DNA of 64,000 nt, taken from positions 62,001-126,000 of the forward strand of contig NZ_JHYO01000009.1 in NCBI RefSeq assembly GCF_000688235.1, written 5' to 3'. Position numbers and translations under genes: made by a program. The notes under the pieces were generated by a model. It had not been told where the DNA came from, searched no databases, and worked only from the letters and a program-made list of their open reading frames with translations. Of this stretch, positions 7,959 to 16,584 are shown in pieces. Source of the DNA: Terasakiella pusilla DSM 6293 (GTDB lineage: Bacteria > Pseudomonadota > Alphaproteobacteria > Rhodospirillales > Terasakiellaceae). Each line of letters begins with the position of its first letter. The stretch's first letter is position 1.

Positions 7959-8882
7959 ATGGCTCTGGACAAAAGTTATCTGGAATATCCGAAACGCGCC
8001 TATGGTCACGATCATGACTTTTATGAGTGGTCCATGCTGACGGATCGCCCAAAAGTCATATGGCCGGAAGGTAAAAAGCTGGCGGTGTGGATCAACACCA
8101 CGCTGGAATTCTATCCGCTGAACCAACGCAACATTCCGTTTAAAACACCGAATGGAATGACCATGCCGTACCCTGATTTACGTCATTTTTCTTTGCGTGA
8201 ATATGGCAATCGTGTTGGTATCTTCCGTCTGTTGGAAGCGTATAAAAAGTTTGGCATCACCTCGACCTTTGCGATCAACACTCATCTCGCGGAAAAGAAC
8301 CCGTATCTGTTGAACCGTTTGCTCAAGGAAGAGGGCGAGATCCTCTGCCATGGTTGGAACATGGATCACCTGCATTATGGTGGGCAGGATCTGGAAGAAG
8401 AACGTGCGCTGGTGAAAAAATCCGTTGATCGCTTGCGGGAATTGTCCGGTCAGCCTGTGCGTGGTTGGTTAAGCCCTGCTAAAAACCAGAGCGAAAACAC
8501 CATGATGTTGCTGGCGGAAAATGGCATTGACTATTGTTGTGACTGGATCAACGACGATATGCCTTATGAGTTTAAGACACCAGCGTCAAATCTGCACGTC
8601 ATGCCGCTGTCAACCGAGATTGAAGATCAGTTTGTCTTGGGCAACAACCTTCATTCGGAAGATAGCTGGGCACAGCAGGTCATCGATGCCTTTGATTATC
8701 TGTTAGCTGAAGCCAACGAGCAAGGCGGGCGCCTGTTTGCGCTTAACCTGCATCCGTGGCTGGTCGGTCAGCCGCACCGTATTGGCTGTGTGGAAAAAGT
8801 GCTGGCCCATATCGCTGCCTCTGATGACATCTGGCAAGCCAATACCGGTGACATTCTGGATAGCTTTAAAGGGCAATCCTGA
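7959..8882 (+). CDS. Polysaccharide-deacetylase-family (PuuE-like) hydrolase 2
   Basis: The 307-residue paralogue of the preceding gene keeps DRPKVIWPEGKKLAVWINTT, LREYGNRVG, LCHGWNMDHLHYGG and LNLHPWLVGQPHR, the last being the typical PuuE-like C-terminal His motif. Here the HGW and HPW-GQPHR motifs are closer to the family norm than in copy 1, suggesting the two have divided roles, either as successive enzymes or as unequal subunits of one enzyme. It is 3 bases after copy 1 and 3 bases before the flavoprotein gene. No export signal is seen, so it is cytoplasmic. Confidence 0.82.
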   Translation: MALDKSYLEYPKRAYGHDHDFYEWSMLTDRPKVIWPEGKKLAVWINTTLEFYPLNQRNIPFKTPNGMTMPYPDLRHFSLREYGNRVGIFRLLEAYKKFGITSTFAINTHLAEKNPYLLNRLLKEEGEILCHGWNMDHLHYGGQDLEEERALVKKSVDRLRELSGQPVRGWLSPAKNQSENTMMLLAENGIDYCCDWINDDMPYEFKTPASNLHVMPLSTEIEDQFVLGNNLHSEDSWAQQVIDAFDYLLAEANEQGGRLFALNLHPWLVGQPHRIGCVEKVLAHIAASDDIWQANTGDILDSFKGQS

Positions 8883-8885
8883 TCC

Positions 8886-10292
8886 ATGAATACGATTGAG
8901 TATGTGAAAGAAGGCGAGGGAGACTTCGCCTTCGACATGCCCTTAGTCATTATCGGTGGTGGGGCGTGTGGTCTGGTTGCGGCGTTGGCGGCGGCAGATC
9001 AGGGCGTTGAGTGTGTGGTGTTGGAACGTGATCCGTTCCCGCGCGGCAGTACCTTTATGTCGTCGGGTTTTATCCCTGCATCCAATACCCGATATCAACA
9101 GGCATGCGGCGTGGACGACACGCCCGCGATTATGGCCTCGGATATTATGGGGAAAAACCATCATGAGGCTGACCCCGCTATTGTTGATGCCTTAAGTCAG
9201 CACTCCGGCCCTGTGATCGAATGGTTGGCGGATCAGCACAACATCCCCTTTGAACTGGTGGAAGGGTTTTTGTACCCCGGACATACGCGCATGAGGATGC
9301 ACTGCACGCCCCGGCGCACCGGGGAAGAATTGATGGCCTGTTTGATACAAGCCGTTGAAAATGCCGAAATCCCGCTGATTTGCGATGCGCAGGTGGAAAC
9401 CCTATGCGTGGGTGAGGAAGATCGCATCAAAGGTGTTGTCTATACGCGCCCTGACGGACAGGTCGAACGCATCGGCTGTGAGGCTTTGCTGTTGGCCTGT
9501 AATGGTTTTGGCGGCAACCCTGAACTGGTGGAACGCTTTATCCCAGCTATGAAGGGCGGTCTTTATTACGGTCATGAAGGCAATCAGGGGGATGCGTTGT
9601 TGTGGGGCGAAAAACTGAAAGCTGCCACACAGGATTTGGGTGCGTATCAAGGCCACGGGTCGCTCGCGACACCGCATCAGATTTTGATCAGCTGGGCGGT
9701 GATGATGCAAGGCGGCATTCAGGTCAACCAGCTTGGGGAACGTTTCTCCAACGAAAATAACGGTTATTCTGAACAGGCGGCAAATGTGCTGCGTCAACCG
9801 GATGGTATTGCCTACAACCTGTTTGATGAGCGTATCCATCAAGAGCTGCTGAAGTTTGAAGATTACCGTAATGCCTTTGAAACGGGCGCGGTCAAGACGT
9901 TTGAGACTTTGGCAGACCTTGCAAAAGGGGTGGATATGCCCGTGGACGCCTTGCAAGCGACTTTTGCGGATATGGAAAAATGCCGAAGGGGGGAGCAAGT
10001 GGATGCCTTTGGGCGTCAGTTTGACACCAAGCTTGACCTTAACGCACCCTATTATCTGATCAAGGTCACGGGGGCGTTGTTCCATACCCAAGGTGGTCTG
10101 GACGTGGATGTACAGGCGCGGGTTAAAAAGCAGGACGGCTCCGTGTTTAGCAACCTGTTTGCCGCAGGGGGTGCCGCCCGCGGTGTCTCCGGTTCCAACG
10201 ACAGTGGGTATCTGTCGGGCAACGGCTTGCTCAGCGCTGTGGTGATGGGGCAAATCGCCGGATCAAGTGCGGCAAAGCTGGTGACGGCCTAA
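8886..10292 (+). CDS. Fumarate-reductase/succinate-dehydrogenase-like flavoprotein
   Basis: A 468-residue FAD enzyme: the Rossmann motif VIIGGGACGLVAALAAADQG lies near residues 20-39, with Glu at the end of strand 2 (VVLERD), and the C-terminal FAD segment FAAGGAARGVSGSNDSGYLS closes the fold. The layout matches the FAD_binding_2 family (fumarate reductases, urocanate reductases, ketosteroid dehydrogenases, tricarballylate dehydrogenase), which reduce or form a C=C bond next to a carboxylate or carbonyl. It ends the operon and is followed by a strong terminator. No heme or FMN domain is attached, so the electron partner is unknown. It may saturate an enoic intermediate of this pathway. Confidence 0.85.
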   Translation: MNTIEYVKEGEGDFAFDMPLVIIGGGACGLVAALAAADQGVECVVLERDPFPRGSTFMSSGFIPASNTRYQQACGVDDTPAIMASDIMGKNHHEADPAIVDALSQHSGPVIEWLADQHNIPFELVEGFLYPGHTRMRMHCTPRRTGEELMACLIQAVENAEIPLICDAQVETLCVGEEDRIKGVVYTRPDGQVERIGCEALLLACNGFGGNPELVERFIPAMKGGLYYGHEGNQGDALLWGEKLKAATQDLGAYQGHGSLATPHQILISWAVMMQGGIQVNQLGERFSNENNGYSEQAANVLRQPDGIAYNLFDERIHQELLKFEDYRNAFETGAVKTFETLADLAKGVDMPVDALQATFADMEKCRRGEQVDAFGRQFDTKLDLNAPYYLIKVTGALFHTQGGLDVDVQARVKKQDGSVFSNLFAAGGAARGVSGSNDSGYLSGNGLLSAVVMGQIAGSSAAKLVTA

Positions 10293-10298
10293 CCCTAA

Positions 10299-10332
10299 AA
10301 AAGCCCTTTTCCGGTGATGGAAAAGGGCTTTT
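10299..10332. terminator. Bidirectional terminator
   Basis: Arms 10299-10312 and 10319-10332 form a perfect 14-base stem around a 6-base loop, with A-rich sequence on one side and T-rich on the other. It separates the plus-strand catabolic operon from the convergent ketosynthase gene and should work for both. Confidence 0.9.
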
Positions 10333-10335
10333 CTT

Positions 10336-11580
10336 TTAGGCTTTCTGGATCACTGCAGAAGCGTTGAGACCGCCAAAGGCAAAGGAGTTGCTCAGGGCAA
10401 TATTGATCTTTGCGGGTTGTGCGGTGTTTGCGATCACGTTGACCGGACACTCTGGGTCTGCTTGGGTGAAGTTGACGGTTGGCGGCATGGTTTCTCGCAA
10501 GATACCACCGATCGTCGCCAGCATTTCAAAGGCGCCAGAAGCTCCAAGGGCATGGCCTAGTTGGGATTTGGTGGAGGAAAGCGGGGTGGCGTCATTCTGC
10601 TTGCCTAAGAGCTTGCAGACAGCTTCACTTTCCGTTTGGTCGTTGGCTTTGGTGCCTGTACCGTGGGCGTTGATGTAATCAATGTCTGAGGGGCTTAGGT
10701 CGGCAATTCGAAGCGCATTGTTCATGGCGCCATACATACCTTGCGCATCGGGTGCCACAAGGTTGCCTGCATCACTGCTCATACCCACACCCAAAACTTT
10801 TGCCAAAGGTTTGGCTTTGCGTGCTAGGGCGTGATCCAGTCTTTCCAAGACGATGACACCTGCGCCTTCGCCCATACTTAACCCTTTGCGGTCGATGGAG
10901 AAGGGGCGGCAAGTGTCGGGAGAGACAGCGTGAAGCGCTTCCCAAGCTTTAAGGTTGCCATGGGCGAAGTTTGCGTCGGTCCCGCAGCAAATAACCACGT
11001 CGGCAGCCCCTTCTTTTAAGAGAGAAAGGGCGCTGTTAAGGGCGTGGTTGAAACTGGCACATGCGCTGGTCACACCAAAAACGGGACCACGTGCATTTGC
11101 AGCTTTGGCAATGTGGCTGGCCGGTCCGCTGCCCATGACCATCGGGACGGTCATCGGGGACACTTTGCGTGAGCCTTTCAGATATAGGCGGCTATATTGT
11201 GTTTCCAGTGTGGAGATCCCGCCGCAGGCAGATCCGGTGACAACGCCCAAGCGGCTGCGGTCCATCCCGTCGTCTGCATCTTCATCAAGCGATAGGCCGG
11301 CTTCCTTCAGTGCATCAAGTGCTCCGTGGACGGCAAACTGCGAGAAAGGGTCCATCATGCGACACTCACGTGGGTTGATGGATTGATTTGGGTCGAAATC
11401 TCGTACAGGCGCGCCTGTCTTGAAAAGCAACTGATCGTTTAAATCTTCGATGCTTGCGATGGCGCAGGCTGCACCAAAAATCTTTTCTTCGAATGCGCTG
11501 ATGTTGTGCCCGAAAGCAGAAACGACACCACGGCCTGTGATGACAATGTCATGCTGAGGGGGAGTAGACGGTTGGACCAT
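10336..11580 (-). CDS. Beta-ketoacyl-ACP synthase (FabF-like), locus-dedicated
   Basis: A 414-residue condensing enzyme with the full Cys-His-His set: nucleophile in GVTSACASFNHALN, YINAHGTGTKANDQTE and the STKSQLGHALGASGAFE motif. It is transcribed after its own ACP (2-base gap) and away from an OlsB-like acyltransferase, so it probably elongates or selects the acyl chain used by this locus and not housekeeping fatty acids. Sequence shows FabF/KAS-II type and no fused domains. It could also supply a hydroxylated or branched chain; no reductase or dehydratase is present locally, so the other steps would come from the general FAS. Confidence 0.88.
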   Translation of the reverse strand: MVQPSTPPQHDIVITGRGVVSAFGHNISAFEEKIFGAACAIASIEDLNDQLLFKTGAPVRDFDPNQSINPRECRMMDPFSQFAVHGALDALKEAGLSLDEDADDGMDRSRLGVVTGSACGGISTLETQYSRLYLKGSRKVSPMTVPMVMGSGPASHIAKAANARGPVFGVTSACASFNHALNSALSLLKEGAADVVICCGTDANFAHGNLKAWEALHAVSPDTCRPFSIDRKGLSMGEGAGVIVLERLDHALARKAKPLAKVLGVGMSSDAGNLVAPDAQGMYGAMNNALRIADLSPSDIDYINAHGTGTKANDQTESEAVCKLLGKQNDATPLSSTKSQLGHALGASGAFEMLATIGGILRETMPPTVNFTQADPECPVNVIANTAQPAKINIALSNSFAFGGLNASAVIQKA

Positions 11581-11582
11581 TC

Positions 11583-11855
11583 TTAACCTACTTGCTGGAT
11601 TTTAGGATCTGCTTGAATGCGCAAGATGAGATCGATTACATTATTGAGCGTACTGATATTTTCTTCTCCATTGATATCGATATCAATTTCAAGTTCGTCT
11701 TCAAATTCGACAATGACATTCAACAGGTCCAGTGAGTCCAGACCGACTTCAGAAAATGTTTTGTCGAGCGAAGACTCATCAAGCGTTACGCCCGGCACCC
11801 ATTCTTTGCTGAACAGAAACTCTGTCACTTCTTCGCGAGTCATTTGTTTAGTCAT
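11583..11855 (-). CDS. Acyl carrier protein, locus-dedicated
   Basis: A 90-residue acidic four-helix carrier with the phosphopantetheine site Ser in VGLDSLDLLNVIVEFE. It is followed immediately by the ketosynthase and its promoter faces that of the OlsB-like gene. A private ACP beside an N-acyltransferase recalls the FeeL/FeeM N-acyl-amino-acid systems, where a dedicated ACP feeds the acyltransferase; that parallel is family knowledge and its use here is inference. The acidic stretch EFEDELEIDIDINGEEN is typical of ACP helix II/III. Confidence 0.9.
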   Translation of the reverse strand: MTKQMTREEVTEFLFSKEWVPGVTLDESSLDKTFSEVGLDSLDLLNVIVEFEDELEIDIDINGEENISTLNNVIDLILRIQADPKIQQVG

Positions 11856-12181
11856 GTTGCATCAATTCCTTATAGTTTGGTAGCGCAGTCGCCCTGTCGG
11901 GTAACTTATGTTGGGTATTTTTCAGTTTTTTTACAATTTCATGACAGTGTCGTTGAGTTGTGACGTTACTATCGTAAAAGCTGAAGAGTGGGTGTGATAA
12001 ATGTCACAGGATGAACAATGTTTTAAGACTACCATGAGGCGATTAAAGATCTATTATTGAGTTTAATTATTTTTATAAGTATAAATTAAAATTGTATAGG
12101 TTTAATTTTTGTAATACTGCTTTGCATTGATTATAAGTCTTATGTGTGTTTTCTAAAAAAATAACAACTTGATATATTGTA
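11856..12181. promoter_or_regulatory. Divergent promoter region with CRP-type site
   Basis: This 326-base gap between the ACP and OlsB-like genes has no ORF I can support. At 11993-12008 it contains TGTGATAAATGTCACA, a perfect TGTGA-N6-TCACA palindrome, the consensus of CRP-family regulators. The stretch 12050-12180 is very A/T-rich and should hold the promoter of the plus-strand operon. A related half-site (GTTGTGACGTTAC) lies near 11957-11969. Confidence 0.75.
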
Positions 12182-12946
12182 ATGAGTTATAGCAGCTTGT
12201 CTCTCCAGATTGCCAGGACGCCTGCCGATTTGGAAGCTATTCAACGTTTGAGATTTGACGTTTTTTTCACGGAATTTGGTGCGGTTGTCACATCTGATAT
12301 GCACGCATTAGGGCTAGACAGTGATCGGTTCGATCCTCATTGCCAGCACCTCATGGTTGTGGACGAGAGTGCTGGCAACAAAGTTGTTGCCACGACTCGT
12401 TTGATGTTGTCGGATCAGTGTCCAACGGATCTAGGGTACATCGCACAGGCCGAATTTGATATCGCGCTTTTACAGCAGTTTGATACAGGCTGTATGGAAG
12501 TCGGGCGGTCCTGTGTGCACAAGGACTATCGTGACGGGAATGCGATCCAGCTTATCTGGCAGGGCATTACAAAATTCATTCTTGATTACGATATCAAGTT
12601 TTTGTTCGGCTGCGCGAGTTTCCATGAAACAGAGCCGATGAATATATCCAACGAATTGGCCTATTTGCATCATAATCACCTCTTTGAGGGAGGACAGGGT
12701 GCGAGGTCTTTGGAATATATATCCATGAATTTACTGCCACCTGAAAAGGTGGAACCAAAAGCTGCAATGGCAAACCTGCCGCCATTGATTAAAGCGTATT
12801 TGCAGATTGGCGGGAAAATAGCTGACGGGGTTGCCCTAGATCCCGAATTTAAAACACTGGATATTTTGATCATGGTGGAGGTGGCGAAAGTGCCCGCCTC
12901 TTATCAGAAGTACTTTAGAAAAATGGCTGGTCGGATCAGCCTCTAG
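12182..12946 (+). CDS. OlsB-like GNAT N-acyltransferase (lyso-lipoamino acid synthase)
   Basis: The 254-residue protein is a clear member of the OlsB/hemolysin-like GNAT group that moves a 3-hydroxyacyl chain from ACP to the alpha-amino group of ornithine or another amino acid. Diagnostic segments are AIQRLRFDVFFTEFGA, SDRFDPHCQHLMVVD, MEVGRSCVHKDYRDG, FLFGCASFHETEP and the C-terminal LDPEFKTLDILIMVE. OlsB normally pairs with OlsA, and a PlsC-type enzyme is encoded four genes downstream (17916-18752). The amino acid head group cannot be read from sequence. Start ATG follows an A/T-rich leader without a strong RBS. Confidence 0.85.
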   Translation: MSYSSLSLQIARTPADLEAIQRLRFDVFFTEFGAVVTSDMHALGLDSDRFDPHCQHLMVVDESAGNKVVATTRLMLSDQCPTDLGYIAQAEFDIALLQQFDTGCMEVGRSCVHKDYRDGNAIQLIWQGITKFILDYDIKFLFGCASFHETEPMNISNELAYLHHNHLFEGGQGARSLEYISMNLLPPEKVEPKAAMANLPPLIKAYLQIGGKIADGVALDPEFKTLDILIMVEVAKVPASYQKYFRKMAGRISL

Positions 12947-12970
12947 CTCAACGGGTGGGAGTAATTAAAC

Positions 12971-13783
12971 ATGTTTAAACAGGCGTTTATTGGTGCCTTA
13001 AGCCTTGTTATGGCGTTGTCTGCTGAGACAGCGGTGCAGGCACAAGAATTAACGGGCCGTCAGATCATGGACGAGTCGTCAAACCGACACGATTTGCCAC
13101 GTGAGTTTGAAGAACTGGACATGACTTTGGCAGAAAACGGCAATGTCTTTGAAGAACGCCAGTTGCGTCGCTTCTCCTTAGAAGGGGACGGCGGTTTGTT
13201 TAAATATCTTACGGTCTTTGATGAGCCTGCCGGTGTAAAAGGCGTTGCACTGTTGAGCTGGCAAAACAAAGGGCGTTCTGATGATCAGTGGACCTACCTG
13301 CCGGCGGTTAGCCGCAAGCTGAAGCGTACGGCCGGGTCTTCCAAACGGAAGCCTTTCTTGGGGACCGACTTTACCTATGAAGATATGACCTCAGATGATC
13401 GCGACGATTTTAGCTACGAACGTCTGGCGGATTCAGAAGTGGATGGCGAAGCGACCTTCGTTGTGAAAGCTGTGCCGATCGGTGAAGATGTGAAAAAAGA
13501 AACCGGTTATGCGTGGCGGATTTTTAATCTGTCCAAAGAAACTTATTTCATCGTTCAGGTCGATTTCTTCGACCGTCGGGAAAAACATTCCAAAGTTCAG
13601 CGAAACTTTGACCCGGTTGTGGTGACAGAACAAGCAATGCGTCCAAAACGGACGTTGATGACGACATTGGATAAAAATACAAGTACGGAAATGATCGTTA
13701 AAGCTCGTAGTCTGGAAGAAGAAATGGTGGACGAAAAAATGTTCCAGCACCGTTGGATTACCACCGGCAAGTATATGCGCTAA
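12971..13783 (+). CDS. LolA-like periplasmic carrier associated with RND exporter
   Basis: A 270-residue secreted protein (signal peptide MFKQAFIGALSLVMALSAET, cleavage near VQA-QE) of the LolA-like group often annotated as outer membrane lipoprotein-sorting protein. Landmarks are GRQIMDESSNRH, GVALLSWQNKGRSDDQWTYLP, RKLKRTAGSSKRKPFLGTDF and YEDMTSDDRDDFSYERL. Such proteins occur beside MMPL/RND exporters and are thought to shuttle lipid across the periplasm. Here it lies 24 bases after the acyltransferase and 50 bases before the RND gene, so it probably carries that locus's lipid. Confidence 0.83.
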   Translation: MFKQAFIGALSLVMALSAETAVQAQELTGRQIMDESSNRHDLPREFEELDMTLAENGNVFEERQLRRFSLEGDGGLFKYLTVFDEPAGVKGVALLSWQNKGRSDDQWTYLPAVSRKLKRTAGSSKRKPFLGTDFTYEDMTSDDRDDFSYERLADSEVDGEATFVVKAVPIGEDVKKETGYAWRIFNLSKETYFIVQVDFFDRREKHSKVQRNFDPVVVTEQAMRPKRTLMTTLDKNTSTEMIVKARSLEEEMVDEKMFQHRWITTGKYMR

Positions 13784-13833
13784 GCCTTTTTCTTCTTTTA
13801 TAAAAACAACCACGACTTTTGAAGGGTCGGTGA

Positions 13834-16584
13834 ATGGATATTTATCGAATTTTTGGACCTATCCTTAGGCATCCACTGCTCTGCCTTATGGGATTGTTGA
13901 TTGTAACAACGGCGTTTGCCGTTGGTGTGCCGCGTATGACCGTGGACACAAGTATTCAAAGCCTGATCAGCAATAACGATCCACATCGTGAAACCTACAT
14001 CGACTTTATCGAGTTATTTGGGTCAGATCGTACAACCATCCTGCTTGTGGAAGATAAAGATCTTTGGACGACAGAAAAGCTGCAGGAGTTTGAAAACTTT
14101 CATTATGATCTGGGGGATATGGCGGACACGCTTAAAGTGGAAAGCCTGATTACCGCCAGTGATGTGCATGATGAAGGGGGTGATATTGCCTCCGGTGCCT
14201 TGCTTGACCCAATCCCGGAGACGCCTGAAGAAGTCCAGCAGGCCCGCGACTACGCTTTGAAGAACCCGTTCTTTAAGGGACAGTATATTGCACCGGATGG
14301 GCGTGGGCTTGTTGTTGTGTTGACCACGCCGTCCTATATTTTAGGGACGGTGGATGATATCGGCATCAACGATGAAGTCGAAAATATCGTCAAAGACTAT
14401 CGCGAGAAATTTGATCGCATCACCGTAATTGGCGGGGCGCGTTTGAACTCTGAAACAACAGACGTTCTCATTGCGGAAATGCCGCCGATGTTCGGCTTCT
14501 TGATTGTTATGCTTATTTGTGGACTTTGGATTAGTACCAAGCGTCCGCAAGCCTTTATTCTGCCTATTATTACGGCGGTTTTATCGACTGTGGTGACTTT
14601 CGGTTTCCTTGGCTGGACAGGTATTCCGTTGAATATGCTGGGCAGCTTGGCACCCGTGATCCTGCTGGCGCTCGGCTCGACCGAAGATATGCACTTCTTC
14701 GCTTCCTACATGGAAGGTTTGCGTAAAGCCCATGGGGAGAAATCGGACCTGTCGCGCCGTGACTATATCAATGCTGCGCGTCGCTATATGATTAAGCATG
14801 TGGGGTTGCCAACGGTCTTGACCGCCGGGACATCCGCGTTAGGCTTTGCGGTCAGTGCGATCAGTGATGTGCCTGCGATCCGTGATTTTGGCATCATGGC
14901 GAGTTTTGCAATCTTTGCAAACGGTGTGATTACCATTTTGCTCGCGCCGTCCTTTTATCACTATTTTGGGGATAGCAAGCATCAGAAAAATCGTCGTCCG
15001 CACAAATACCTGCGCCTTGTGTCTTATAAAATGGCACGCGCATTTGACCGTATTTACAAGCGCCCGATTTTGTTTGTCGGACCGTTTGCGGTTGTCTGCG
15101 CCCTGGGGATTGGCGCGGCGACACAGGTTGAAGTGTCCAACAATCCGTTAGATGCGTTGACCGACAGCCATCCGTTTATCCAAGATTATCGTTTTAGTGA
15201 AGATCGCTTGGGGGGACTTGAAGGCCTCGCCGTCCTGATCGACAGCCAACGCGATCAGCATGTGCGTGACCCTGAAGCGCTGCGTATTATGTTTGAGATC
15301 AGCAAGGAAATTGATAAGTTGCCCGGCGTGACCATGGCAACCTCGCTTGCGGGGCAGTTGGCGCATATCAACCATGTGTGGGGCAACCCGGAAACCATCC
15401 CGCCGGAGACAGCGGATCAGGTGGATCAATTCCTCATGATGTTGCAGCGTAGTGATATTGAAAGCTATGTCACAAGGGATTTCCGTTACGCTACCATTAA
15501 AGTGAAGCATACGATTAGTGACACCAAAGAACTGCTGGCCCTCATTGGTCAAATTCAGGCGATTCTTGATGAAAAGTTGCCGCCTTGGTTGGTCGGGGAT
15601 GTAACCGGGGAGTCCCCGCTGGCGGCTTATACGGCTACAAGCCTGATTTCGTCACAGATGTTTAGTCTGTTGTTCCTTGTCGGCTCTATTTACGTTGTGA
15701 TGTCGATGATCTTCTCGTCCTTGAAAGCGGGGCTGGGCGCGACGTTGCCAAATATTTGCGTGCCAATCCTGACGCTGGGCTTGATGGGCGCGATTGGTCT
15801 GCCGATGAATCCGCCTTTGATTATCGTGATTGTGGTCTCAATCGGGATTGCGGTGGATGATACTATTCATATGTTGAGCAGCTATAAGGAAAGCTGCCGT
15901 CATATTGCGAACCCCCGTTTTGCGGCCCGCCACACCATTCGTTCCGAAGCGGCGGCGGTATTGACCACCACCTTTGCGTTGGCCCTTGCGTTCTATTCTC
16001 AGACAGTCTCAAGCCTTTACTATACCCAAGTGTTTGGTCTGTTGATGGGGACAGCCTTGTTGATGGCATTGGTGATTGACCTGTTTGTCACGCCTTTGTT
16101 GATGACCCGCTTGAACTTTGTGGGCATCTTTGATTTGGTGATCCAACGTATCCCTAAAAAAATGCTGAATTCGTTCCCGTTGTTTAAGGACATGGGGCAG
16201 CGTCAGGTTCGTGATTTGATCCTGAGTTCGGTGCAGCGCTATGCTGACCCGGGCGAACGGATTATCGTTGCGGGCAAGAGTGACAAAAGCATGATGCTGT
16301 TGCTGGAAGGTAAGGCCGGTGTCTATATCAAGACGGATACGGGCGAAGAAAAACGCATTTCTGAAATGGTGGAAGGCGATACGGTTGGGGAAATGTCGCT
16401 GTTGGCAGGGACACCACGTTCTGCTAGCGTGATTGCCGAAGAAAAATGCTGGCTGGTTGAAGTCGATCAGGACATCCTGAAACGGATGCAACTGACTAAC
16501 CCCTTCCTGTCCAGTCGTGTCTATCACAATATTGGCCGTATTTTGTCCGATCGTCTGTTGCAAGCAAACGAGAGAAAAAAATGA
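13834..16584 (+). CDS. MMPL/RND lipid exporter fused to a cyclic-nucleotide-binding domain
   Basis: The 916-residue protein has two RND halves (each one N-terminal span, a periplasmic domain and five spans; TM clusters about 215-375 and 600-765) as in HpnN/MMPL lipid exporters. The last 140 residues form a CRP-type cNMP-binding barrel with an intact phosphate-binding cassette: EGDTVGEMSLLAGTPRSASV, including the GE and R-S-A residues that hold the nucleotide. This points to direct control of export by cAMP or cGMP at the cytoplasmic face. Its stop overlaps the next gene's ATG. Fusion with an exporter is unusual; I see no frameshift or linker artefact at the join (near residue 780). Confidence 0.88.
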   Translation: MDIYRIFGPILRHPLLCLMGLLIVTTAFAVGVPRMTVDTSIQSLISNNDPHRETYIDFIELFGSDRTTILLVEDKDLWTTEKLQEFENFHYDLGDMADTLKVESLITASDVHDEGGDIASGALLDPIPETPEEVQQARDYALKNPFFKGQYIAPDGRGLVVVLTTPSYILGTVDDIGINDEVENIVKDYREKFDRITVIGGARLNSETTDVLIAEMPPMFGFLIVMLICGLWISTKRPQAFILPIITAVLSTVVTFGFLGWTGIPLNMLGSLAPVILLALGSTEDMHFFASYMEGLRKAHGEKSDLSRRDYINAARRYMIKHVGLPTVLTAGTSALGFAVSAISDVPAIRDFGIMASFAIFANGVITILLAPSFYHYFGDSKHQKNRRPHKYLRLVSYKMARAFDRIYKRPILFVGPFAVVCALGIGAATQVEVSNNPLDALTDSHPFIQDYRFSEDRLGGLEGLAVLIDSQRDQHVRDPEALRIMFEISKEIDKLPGVTMATSLAGQLAHINHVWGNPETIPPETADQVDQFLMMLQRSDIESYVTRDFRYATIKVKHTISDTKELLALIGQIQAILDEKLPPWLVGDVTGESPLAAYTATSLISSQMFSLLFLVGSIYVVMSMIFSSLKAGLGATLPNICVPILTLGLMGAIGLPMNPPLIIVIVVSIGIAVDDTIHMLSSYKESCRHIANPRFAARHTIRSEAAAVLTTTFALALAFYSQTVSSLYYTQVFGLLMGTALLMALVIDLFVTPLLMTRLNFVGIFDLVIQRIPKKMLNSFPLFKDMGQRQVRDLILSSVQRYADPGERIIVAGKSDKSMMLLLEGKAGVYIKTDTGEEKRISEMVEGDTVGEMSLLAGTPRSASVIAEEKCWLVEVDQDILKRMQLTNPFLSSRVYHNIGRILSDRLLQANERKK

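Noticed and set aside
9402-10253. 283-codon antisense open frame
   Set aside because: Shadow of the flavoprotein gene; no recognisable domain and no RBS.
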